A stretch of 21,684 bases of DNA, taken from Prevotella sp. UBA746. Its GTDB lineage: Bacteria > Bacteroidota > Bacteroidia > Bacteroidales > Bacteroidaceae. Shown here piece by piece: positions 7,836 through 14,453 of the stretch. Location of the stretch: NCBI GenBank assembly GCA_002298545.1, contig DBKQ01000115.1, positions 7,524-29,207 of the forward strand, read 5' to 3'. Position numbers and translations under genes: made by a program. Within the stretch, counting starts at the first letter, position 1; each line of letters opens with the position of its first letter. The notes beneath the pieces are model-generated. The model was given only the letters and a program-made list of their open reading frames with translations, did no database searches and was not told the DNA's origin.

Positions 7836-8117
7836 TCTTCCCCTCCCCCGCCTCCCCCTCCGGGGGCGGAGCAGTTACCTTTGTCTGCAATAATTTTCCT
7901 CAAGCTATTTGTCTTTTATTTCCATCAAGCTCTTCTGTTTTCACATCAAACCATTCTGTTTTCACATCAAACTCTTCAGTTTCACATCAAACTCTTCAGT
8001 TTTCACATCAAGCCCTTCAGTTTCACATCAAGCCCTTCAGATATTACTCCATAATTATCTTCTGAGCTATCAAGGAAACTGCTCCGCCCCTGAAAGGGGA
8101 GGCGGGGGAGGGGAAGA
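7836..8117. mobile_element. MITE-like element copy 2: same terminal inverted repeats, diverged tandem array
   Basis: The left ~50 bases (TCTTCCCCTCCCCCGCC... to TTACCTTTG) are identical to copy 1. So are the right ~58 bases (CTTCTGAGCTATCAAGGAAA... to GGGGAAGA). Inside, CATCAA recurs at 7923, 7944, 7965, 7985, 8006 and 8026, in steps of 21, 21, 20, 21 and 20. The unit is TTTCACATCAAACTCTTCAG, different from copy 1. The mixed 20/21 period breaks any reading frame, so the array is non-coding. Same orientation as copy 1. Together with the AT-rich leader repeat and the 8177-8253 inverted repeat it fills the 7790-8278 gap. Confidence 0.75.
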
Positions 8118-8154
8118 TTGCAAATCTAAATCTTCTGAGTAAAATACTCTTATG

Positions 8155-8162
8155 CAAAGGTA
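8155..8162 (-). promoter_or_regulatory. Possible -7 box pointing toward mrp
   Basis: The minus strand reads TACCTTTG, matching TAnnTTTG. No convincing TTG is found 19-21 bases upstream. If used, the transcript would cross element copy 2 before reaching mrp at 7789. It is the only -7-like box I see between the copper genes and mrp on this strand. Confidence 0.3.
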
Positions 8163-8176
8163 ATGTTTTTTTAGCA

Positions 8177-8253
8177 AGAATTGGAGAATTAAGAGTATTC
8201 ATATGCAAATCAGTAATGAAATAGCAATGAAAACACCTAAATTCTCCAATTCT
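8177..8253. repeat. Perfect 14-bp inverted repeat 3' of the copper operon
   Basis: AGAATTGGAGAATT (8177-8190) and its exact complement AATTCTCCAATTCT (8240-8253) enclose 49 bases. The structure starts 26 bases past the stop of the HMA gene. No T-run follows on the minus strand, so intrinsic termination is not obvious. It could be a small inserted repeat or an mRNA 3'-end structure. Confidence 0.5.
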
Positions 8254-8278
8254 CATAAAGATTACCGAAAGAAATACG

Positions 8279-8596
8279 TTATTCTTCAGCCGTCTGTTTC
8301 TCCACCTTCTCACCCGGTTGGAGCTGACGCACATCGTAGTCTATCTTCTTAAATGCCTCAACGAGTTTCTCTACCGATGTCTTGTCGGCATCATAGGTGA
8401 TGGTTACGGTCTGGTCGGGCACACTGGTCTCGATTTTCTTCACCCCCTTCTCGAAACGGATATTACCCTTGATTTTCTTCTCGCATCCCTCGCAGTGCAT
8501 CTGCGGATCGGTGGTGAACACTACGGTTTTGATGTCCTTGGCATAGATGTTCAATGCCATCATCGACATCATGATGAATGATAAAAACTTTTTCAT
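8279..8596 (-). CDS. Exported heavy-metal-associated (HMA) domain protein, putative copper chaperone
   Basis: A 105-residue protein with a signal peptide (residues 1-19, cut expected after YA) and one HMA ferredoxin-like domain (about 22-92). The metal-binding motif is MHCEGC (33-38), the MxCxxC type used for Cu+. The mature protein would sit in the periplasm or on the envelope and hand copper to or from a partner. It begins 10 bases after the copA stop codon and is the last gene of the four-gene metal module. The C-terminus is a charged tail (about 93-105). Copper rather than another soft metal is inferred from the ATPase next door. Confidence 0.88.
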   Translation of the reverse strand: MKKFLSFIMMSMMALNIYAKDIKTVVFTTDPQMHCEGCEKKIKGNIRFEKGVKKIETSVPDQTVTITYDADKTSVEKLVEAFKKIDYDVRQLQPGEKVEKQTAEE

Positions 8597-8606
8597 AATC
8601 TATCTA

Positions 8607-10550
8607 CTATTTTTTTATTTCAGGTTTTAAAGAATTCAACACTACACTGACGCTCGACATTGCCATCAGCCCACTCGCCCACATCGGAGTAATCTGGAAG
8701 TCTATGCCGAAGAGCCTCAACGCTCCGGCTGCAACAGGAATGCACACGAGGTTGTAGACGAATGCCCAGAAGAGGTTCTGCCATATAAGACGGGTGGTTC
8801 GACGGCTCATGTGCACGGCTTCGGGCAGAGTCATAAGGTCGTCGCCCATCAGCGTAACTTGTGCGGCATCGATTGCCACGTCTGTTCCACTGCCTATGGC
8901 TATGCCAACATCGGCAAGGGCAAGTGCCTGGGTGTCGTTGATACCGTCGCCGACCATCGCCACGCATTTGCCTTCCTGCTGGAGGCGCGAAACGAGCTGC
9001 TGCTTGTCGTCGGGCTTTACCTGACTCTGATAATGCTTTATGCCGGCTTTCTCTGCCCAATAGGCTGCCGCTTCCTCCTTGTCGCCGCTCATCATATACA
9101 CCTCTATGCCTTCTCGATGGAGGGCTGCAATTGCCTCACGGGCGTTCGGCTTCAGCGTTTCGCGCTCTTCGAGCGGAAGGTCGGCGGCTTTCGTGAAGTC
9201 GATGTTACGGTTGGGGACGGTCAGCGTACCGGTCTTGTCGATTACTATGGCGTTTACCTTGCGGAGTTTCTCCAGTGCCGCTGCATCCTTGATTAGAATA
9301 TGGCGGCGCGCTGCCCTGCCGATACCTACCATGAGGGCAGTAGGGGTGGCAAGTCCCATGGCACACGGACAGGCGATTACCAATACCGCCACTGCCGATA
9401 TTATGGCATGGGGCAAGCCTTCGACGCCACCCACGGCAAACCATATTATAAAGGTGAGGAGCGAGAGGCCGACGATGGTTGGAACGAAGACGAGGGCTGC
9501 CTTGTCGACAAGTCGCTGCACGGGGGCTTTCGACGACTGCGCCTCTTGTACCATACGGATTATCTGTGCGAGGGCTGTTTTCTCTCCCACCTGCTGTGCC
9601 CTCAGGCGAAGCTTTCCCTGACTTGGTATCGTTCCGGCAAGCACTCTGTCGCCTGTGCGCTTAGCCACGGGAGCCGGTTCGCCGCTTATCATCGCCTCGT
9701 CTACGTATGCTGCATCGGGAGTCATGAAGCTCTCGGCAAAGACTACTGTTCCGTCGACGGGTATCTTCTCCCCTGCCCTAACCTCAAGGATGTCGCCATA
9801 GGCTATTGCCGAGATCGGCACATCGTTCAGCTCATCGCCATTGACAATGCGTGCGGTCTTTGGCTGCAAGCCAAGAAGTTGACGTATGCTCGACGCCGTA
9901 CTGTCTTTTGCCTTTTCTTCGAGACATCGCCCGGTGAGCACGAAGGTTATTATCATCACGGAGGCATCGAAATACGTATGCCATTCTATGCCGCGTGCTC
10001 CCCATACCTGTTCGCCCCAGAAGGTGTTGAACGTGCTGAAGATAAATGCAACGAGGGTGCTCAATGCCACGAGCGAATCCATGTTTGCCGTATGGTGGCG
10101 CAACTGTTTAAAGGCTGATACGTAAAACTGTCGTCCGCAATATACCATATTAAGAATGGCGAGTATCATGCAAATCTGATTGGAGAACATGTCGTTCATA
10201 CCATGCGCACCGCTTGAAGCCGAGAGGTTTATCCACCCCATCGACACAGCCATAGTGAGTATTGAGAAGAACCACGAGAGGATGGTTCTGCGCTTGGTCA
10301 GCGTAAACTCCCTGCGTGTGATTGCCTCCACGTCATGTCCTGACTCTACAACCATATCGTAGCCGGCGGCACTCACCGCACGCTTCATGTCATCAGGAGT
10401 AACAACATCCGGGTTGTAGTCCACGAGTGCCGTTCTGCCGACAAGCGATACGGATACCGACGACACTCCATCGAGCGAGGAGAGAGTCTTATCCACATTG
10501 GCGGCACACACGGAGCATGCCATACCAAGAATCGGAAATGTTTGTTTCAT
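8607..10550 (-). CDS. copA: P1B-type Cu+-exporting ATPase with an apparently absent nucleotide-binding domain
   Basis: Start set at the ATG at 10550; an in-frame TTG at 10562 directly abuts the receptor stop codon and is less likely. The 647 residues hold an HMA domain with GMACSVC (C12, C15), eight hydrophobic segments, SGEP (289-292, actuator domain), CPC (394-396), DKTGTLT (438-444, phosphorylated D438) and GDGIND (534-539). The YN (599-600) and MxxSS (629-633) motifs mark the Cu+ (P1B-1) group. Only 42 residues separate DKTGTLT from MSGD (487-490), against about 150 in ordinary CopA. The SEHP and GxG motifs of the N domain are absent. The frame is continuous and the P-domain halves are intact, so this is not a frameshift. 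It follows the receptor gene by 12 bases and precedes the HMA gene by 10. Confidence 0.92.
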   Translation of the reverse strand: MKQTFPILGMACSVCAANVDKTLSSLDGVSSVSVSLVGRTALVDYNPDVVTPDDMKRAVSAAGYDMVVESGHDVEAITRREFTLTKRRTILSWFFSILTMAVSMGWINLSASSGAHGMNDMFSNQICMILAILNMVYCGRQFYVSAFKQLRHHTANMDSLVALSTLVAFIFSTFNTFWGEQVWGARGIEWHTYFDASVMIITFVLTGRCLEEKAKDSTASSIRQLLGLQPKTARIVNGDELNDVPISAIAYGDILEVRAGEKIPVDGTVVFAESFMTPDAAYVDEAMISGEPAPVAKRTGDRVLAGTIPSQGKLRLRAQQVGEKTALAQIIRMVQEAQSSKAPVQRLVDKAALVFVPTIVGLSLLTFIIWFAVGGVEGLPHAIISAVAVLVIACPCAMGLATPTALMVGIGRAARRHILIKDAAALEKLRKVNAIVIDKTGTLTVPNRNIDFTKAADLPLEERETLKPNAREAIAALHREGIEVYMMSGDKEEAAAYWAEKAGIKHYQSQVKPDDKQQLVSRLQQEGKCVAMVGDGINDTQALALADVGIAIGSGTDVAIDAAQVTLMGDDLMTLPEAVHMSRRTTRLIWQNLFWAFVYNLVCIPVAAGALRLFGIDFQITPMWASGLMAMSSVSVVLNSLKPEIKK

Positions 10551-10562
10551 ATTAATATTCAA

Positions 10563-12617
10563 TTAAATTGTTACTCTTATTCCGGCATAGAACATTCTGC
10601 CCAATACCGGTCCCCATACCATCGTAGGTTCGAACTCGCTGCTCCACGGCTTGTCGGCATTCACGATAGGATGCTTCTGCTTGAAGTTTGTCAGGTTCTC
10701 GCCGCCCACATATACCGAGAAGTGGCGGAACCAGCGCGTTACCTGAAGCGAGAGCTGCTCGTAGGCATGGAAACGCTTGTTCCACGACATCGTGCCGTCT
10801 GTAAGGGTGTATGGCTTCGGCATTCTGCCGCCGCCGTTGAGCTGAAGGTTAAGATCAAACTGCCATAGTTCAAGCGGTGTCTTGTATGAGAGGGCAAGCA
10901 GTGCCTTGTATTTGCTCTGAAGGGGTTTCTCGAGCAATTCGCCTCCGTATGTCGTCTTCACATCGTTGAGTCGGTAGGCGGCAGTAACCTGTAGACCGCT
11001 GACTGGTTCGTATGTGGCATCAGCCTGGAAGGTGTGCGAGTATGACTTGCCATTGAGGTTTGTGATATGTATCTCCGCTGGATTTGAATCATAGTCTATC
11101 ACTGCCTGATTGCTGAATCTGGTATAGAAATACTCTACATTCAGCTTCAGCAGTCTGCCGAAGAGCTGGAAGTTCCATGCCGTCGTGGCTCCATAGTTCC
11201 ATGCCTTCTCCTGGTCGAGCGGATCAACGGAGAATGTTCTGCCGCTGGCAAGCAGATAGTTGTTTTCGGCAAAGGCATGAACTGTACGGTATGCCTTTCC
11301 GGCGGAGAGACGGAGAGTGAAGAACTGTGCCGGCGAGAACTTCACGTTGAAGCGCGGTGTATAGAAGGTGCCGTATCCAGAACTGTGGTCTACGCGGAAG
11401 CCTGCCATTGCCGTTATCTTGTGGTTCCAGTCGAAGGTGTACTGCGCATAGGCTCCAGGTACGGTTTCCTTTATGTCAACATGATTACGAACCTGACTTT
11501 CATCGTTGAGGAAATAGTATTGCTTCAAATAGTCATGGTTCAGACTAAGTCCTACGGATAGGTTGTGCATCTTCGTGAAGTTTGTCTCGAACATCAGCGA
11601 AGCATATAGATTCTTCTCATTGACATCGTATGTCTTCCGTCCGTAGTTGGCATCAAGCTCATGCATAGAGGCGGATGTCATGAGGGCAATGTTCGTACCC
11701 TTCTCCTTGTCTATCACATAGGCATGCTTCATGTAGCCCTCGTAGCGCTTTGTGTCGATGCTAATCTTGTAGCGTGCTGGATGAAACTTTTGGAATTCGC
11801 TTAAAGGATACCATTTGTATGTTTCCTGTAGATATGCCTCGTGGTCATGGAGCTGTCCGCTCTCTCGTTTCTCGAGCAGGGCGGCTATTCCGCCGTGGAA
11901 GATATACTTGTCGCCGAGGTATGCCCAGCGATTCTGCAGGTGTCCCTGTCGCACGGCAGGCTTGTCGATAAATCCGTCGCCGTTCTCGTCGTGTTTCTTA
12001 AACTGGTCTTCGTAGTGGGCGAGTATTTCGGTGGATAGCTTCGGGTTGAGATGGAAATTCGACGTTACGTTTGTCTCTATACGACTGTCGGTATCTCCAA
12101 ACAGGTTTATCTCCGTCTTCCGCTCGTCTTCGGGCTGAAGGAAGTTAACGTTAATCTGTCCGGTTATTGACTCATAACCGTTTTTTACCGAAGCACATCC
12201 TTTTGACACCTGTATGGAATTCATCCATGGTCCCGGCACATAGCCGAGAGAGTATGGAGTGGCAGCTCCACGGTAGTTTGGAAGGTTCTCGGTGAGCATC
12301 TGAACGTATGTTCCGGCAAGTCCGAGAAGCTTTATCTGCTTGGCTCCCGTTGTGGCGTCGCTGTAGTTCACGTCTACCGACGGATTATTCTGGAAGCTCT
12401 CTCCCAGATTGCAGCATGCTGCCTTGAAGAGTTCTTGTCTGCCCATTACCATTCCGTTCAATGCTCCTGCCATCCGACGGGTGGTTGTTGACTTCACTGT
12501 TACGCCCTGCAGCTTATGCTCAGAGTGAATGGAGTCAGAAGTTTCATTCGCGTTGTTCTGCGCCATTGCCGCAAAAGGAGCAATAGCGAAAAGTGTTGAT
12601 ACTACGTATTTGTTCAT
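10563..12617 (-). CDS. TonB-dependent outer-membrane receptor of the copper module
   Basis: A 684-residue outer-membrane receptor: signal peptide (1-19, AMA-QN), plug domain (about 45-160, with SFQNNPSVDVNYSD and GLAGTYVQMLTENLP) and a beta-barrel ending in the hydrophobic-terminal strand GRMFYAGIRVTI. The N-terminal carboxypeptidase-D-like regulatory domain common in Bacteroidetes receptors is missing. An EF-hand-like loop DENGDGFIDKP (210-220) lies in an early barrel loop and could bind Ca2+. Plug cysteines C68, C69 and C141 are unusual for an outer-membrane protein. Position between a Cys/His-rich envelope protein and a Cu+ ATPase points to a metal or metal-chelate substrate; that is inference from context. 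A -7 box and a 22-bp tandem duplication lie just upstream. Confidence 0.9.
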   Translation of the reverse strand: MNKYVVSTLFAIAPFAAMAQNNANETSDSIHSEHKLQGVTVKSTTTRRMAGALNGMVMGRQELFKAACCNLGESFQNNPSVDVNYSDATTGAKQIKLLGLAGTYVQMLTENLPNYRGAATPYSLGYVPGPWMNSIQVSKGCASVKNGYESITGQINVNFLQPEDERKTEINLFGDTDSRIETNVTSNFHLNPKLSTEILAHYEDQFKKHDENGDGFIDKPAVRQGHLQNRWAYLGDKYIFHGGIAALLEKRESGQLHDHEAYLQETYKWYPLSEFQKFHPARYKISIDTKRYEGYMKHAYVIDKEKGTNIALMTSASMHELDANYGRKTYDVNEKNLYASLMFETNFTKMHNLSVGLSLNHDYLKQYYFLNDESQVRNHVDIKETVPGAYAQYTFDWNHKITAMAGFRVDHSSGYGTFYTPRFNVKFSPAQFFTLRLSAGKAYRTVHAFAENNYLLASGRTFSVDPLDQEKAWNYGATTAWNFQLFGRLLKLNVEYFYTRFSNQAVIDYDSNPAEIHITNLNGKSYSHTFQADATYEPVSGLQVTAAYRLNDVKTTYGGELLEKPLQSKYKALLALSYKTPLELWQFDLNLQLNGGGRMPKPYTLTDGTMSWNKRFHAYEQLSLQVTRWFRHFSVYVGGENLTNFKQKHPIVNADKPWSSEFEPTMVWGPVLGRMFYAGIRVTI

Positions 12618-12657
12618 TAGTCGTTTTCTTGATTTTATTCTATATTGATTGTAGATG

Positions 12658-12665
12658 CAAAGTTA
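12658..12665 (-). promoter_or_regulatory. -7 box upstream of the TonB-receptor/copA operon
   Basis: The minus strand reads TAACTTTG, a match to TAnnTTTG, 40 bases before the receptor start codon. A TTG at the usual 19-21 spacing is not evident; TTTG lies 25 bases upstream inside the tandem duplication. Absence of a good -33 box fits a promoter that needs an activator. Confidence 0.45.
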
Positions 12666-12678
12666 CTGCTTTTGTCAT

Positions 12679-12722
12679 GCAACCGTATTGCAAAGAGAAA
12701 GCAACCGTATTGCAAAGAGAAA
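12679..12722 (-). repeat. Perfect 22-bp tandem duplication, candidate operator
   Basis: Two exact 22-base copies lie back to back (12679-12700, 12701-12722). Each contains the interrupted palindrome GCAA-CCGTA-TTGC followed by AAAGAGAAA. The 22-base period puts both palindromes on the same DNA face. Their place directly upstream of the -7 box of the metal operon suggests a regulator binding site. Confidence 0.55.
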
Positions 12723-12777
12723 AGTAGCAAGAAGCCCTGCGGTGAACCTTGTCTCCACAGAAGCATAAAGAATAAAA

Positions 12778-13245
12778 TCAAATAAGAAGAATTGTGATAA
12801 GCCGCAGATAATTCCGCGGCGGTCCATGCCGTCCGTTGCATTCCGGCTGCAATGCCTTCACCACGACATGTGCCAGTCTTACGACCGGTGCTCCGATAAA
12901 GTCGGACACGGTAAAGCATAAAGGCTGGACGGCAGGGATAAAAACATTTGAAAAGTTTGTTGGCTGAGACTTTACAAGCGTATAGTTCATACAGGGTTGC
13001 TTCTCCACGGAATCGCCATAACTGTGGCAGCAATGACTTTTCTGCTCCGTGTCGCATGATTCATCATTGTCAGCCTCCATGCCGCAACAGTCTTCATCGT
13101 CGGCATCATCGTCGAATGACGCAGAAAGCTGCGCCACGCTTATATTGCCCGTGTGGTTACACTGCACGAGAGTAACCCCGCCGCCCATCAATATAATGAG
13201 TAGCGATAGCAATATGCTGTAAAATATGATGCCTGCCTTTTTCAC
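12778..13245 (-). CDS. Small Cys/His-rich membrane-anchored protein, HYC_CC_PP-like
   Basis: A 155-residue protein starting at GTG (13245); no ATG start would keep the N-terminal hydrophobic segment (residues 5-25). It then shows Cys/His clusters: C29-x-H31, CC (53-54) in an acidic stretch, C64, HCCH (71-74) and C85. It ends with GPP (141-143) and a hydrophobic tail. This pattern fits a Bacteroidetes family that I know as HYC_CC_PP, usually found beside TonB receptors and metal ATPases. Role unproven: envelope metal binding or sensing is inferred from the cysteines and the neighbours. It reads into the copper module 160 bases downstream and follows trmB by 79 bases. Confidence 0.72.
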   Translation of the reverse strand: MKKAGIIFYSILLSLLIILMGGGVTLVQCNHTGNISVAQLSASFDDDADDEDCCGMEADNDESCDTEQKSHCCHSYGDSVEKQPCMNYTLVKSQPTNFSNVFIPAVQPLCFTVSDFIGAPVVRLAHVVVKALQPECNGRHGPPRNYLRLITILLI

Positions 13246-13267
13246 TTGTGTATAACGAGTATTATTT

Positions 13268-13339
13268 ACTTTGCCGTATTCTTTTGGCGTTTACTTTTGC
13301 TTGTTTTTTTCTTTGTCGTATCTATTACTTTGCCGTATC
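13268..13339. repeat. Three short direct repeats around the trmB 3' end
   Basis: CTTTGCCGTATT (13269-13280), CTTTGTCGTATC (13311-13322) and CTTTGCCGTATC (13328-13339) are near-identical. The last one encodes the trmB C-terminus. TTACTTTGCCGTAT is shared exactly by the first and last copies. This may be a remnant of duplication at the gene end. Confidence 0.45.
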
Positions 13340-14095
13340 CTTCCCACTTCTCTTCGTGCGCTTATAGCTGCGGTATTCGTCGAGCGGAATCTCTACGTCA
13401 GACTCTTCGAGTTTTCCTTCCTGCGGCAAGCGGAACTTCATATATTTGATGTTCAGTCCGCGCTCTATCCACTGGTTTTCATAATAAGTATGGATAGACA
13501 GAATGCTGCGCGTGTCGGCATCAAGACTGTCATCATGATAAAGATCCTCTGTTGCCATAAGTACCGGCAAGGAGTTTTTCTCTACCATGTATTTCGTATA
13601 TGTAAAGAGGAAATTGGAGTCTGTTTTCAGATGAACCAGTCCGCCATCGACAAGGAAACGGCGATAACGCTCCATAAAGTAAGTGCTCGTCAGTCGTTTG
13701 CGCGGATTCTTCATCTGCGGGTCGCTGAACGTGAGCCATATCTCCTGCACCTCGCCAGGAGCAAAGAAGCGGTCGATTATCTCGATGTTGGTGCGCAGGA
13801 AGGCGGCATTGCCGAGTTCTTCCTCGAGAGCCTGCTTGGCTCCTGTGTGCATACGTGCTCCCTTGATGTCAACTCCGATAAAGTTGATGTTCGGGAACAT
13901 GCGAGCAAGACCGACGGTATACTCCCCTTTTCCGCATCCCAACTCGAGCACGATGGGGTTGTCGTTATGGAAATACTCCTCGCGCCACTTACCTTTCATT
14001 TCGAACGGCACGTTTTCTATTACCGAATAGGGATATTGGAAGACATTTTTGAATGTCTCCATCTCTGCAAATTTCTGTAGTTTACCTTTACTCAT
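13325..14095 (-). CDS. trmB: tRNA (guanine-N7-)-methyltransferase
   Basis: A 256-residue SAM-dependent enzyme that makes m7G46 in the tRNA variable loop. Motif I is VLELGCGKGE (49-58). The family signature SDPQMKNPRKRL (124-135) matches the substrate-binding loop of TrmB, and HLKTDS-like residues follow. Length fits the family. The ATG at 14095 lies inside the end of the upstream membrane-protein gene (8-base overlap), so the two are probably translated together. The stop is 79 bases before the Cys/His-rich protein of the copper module. Confidence 0.93.
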   Translation of the reverse strand: MSKGKLQKFAEMETFKNVFQYPYSVIENVPFEMKGKWREEYFHNDNPIVLELGCGKGEYTVGLARMFPNINFIGVDIKGARMHTGAKQALEEELGNAAFLRTNIEIIDRFFAPGEVQEIWLTFSDPQMKNPRKRLTSTYFMERYRRFLVDGGLVHLKTDSNFLFTYTKYMVEKNSLPVLMATEDLYHDDSLDADTRSILSIHTYYENQWIERGLNIKYMKFRLPQEGKLEESDVEIPLDEYRSYKRTKRSGKDTAK

Positions 14096-14417
14096 TTATT
14101 GTTTGTCTCGTGGTAGTGGTTCTTGTCATTTTGTCCGTGTCTGCTTCTTTCCTTCGCTTTTTGTTGCGACGAGGGCGATAATTATTGCCGACACGCCCAT
14201 CACCACCAGAGCTATAAGTTTTACGTTCTGTGGATCCATATTCTTCCGATTCTGATTTCAACAAATAAGCCCCAATAAGCATGAAAGAAAGAAAAAGGAA
14301 TATGACAACGATGACAAGCGGTGTTGCCGACAGGTCGCTGAAGAAGTATGACAACAACAATGCCGTGAATATATATTTAGCAACATCAAGAAACCATTTG
14401 CCAAATTCCTTTTTCAT
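14088..14417 (-). CDS. Small two-helix membrane protein of unknown function
   Basis: A 109-residue protein with a short amphipathic start (KKEFGKWFLDVAKY), two membrane segments (about 15-29 and 33-53) and a long basic, polar tail rich in Arg, Lys, Thr and Ser (about 60-109). The N-terminal half resembles a small Bacteroidetes domain of unknown function (possibly DUF6722; from memory, not checked). The tail would be cytoplasmic if the N-terminus is inside. Its last 8 bases overlap the trmB start. No function is assigned. Confidence 0.7.
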   Translation of the reverse strand: MKKEFGKWFLDVAKYIFTALLLSYFFSDLSATPLVIVVIFLFLSFMLIGAYLLKSESEEYGSTERKTYSSGGDGRVGNNYRPRRNKKRRKEADTDKMTRTTTTRQTINE

Positions 14418-14453
14418 ATCATTTTGCTATATGTTCTGACACAATTGTATTCC

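Noticed and set aside
9300..10118. 272-codon open frame antisense to copA.
   Set aside because: Shadow of copA; no recognisable domain.
10551..10562. TTG start for copA directly abutting the receptor stop codon.
   Set aside because: The ATG four codons later begins MKQTFPILGMACSVC, the expected HMA domain start, and the extra residues are AT-rich leader.
13271..14080. 269-codon open frame antisense to trmB.
   Set aside because: trmB carries SAM and substrate motifs; the antisense frame is a compositional artefact.
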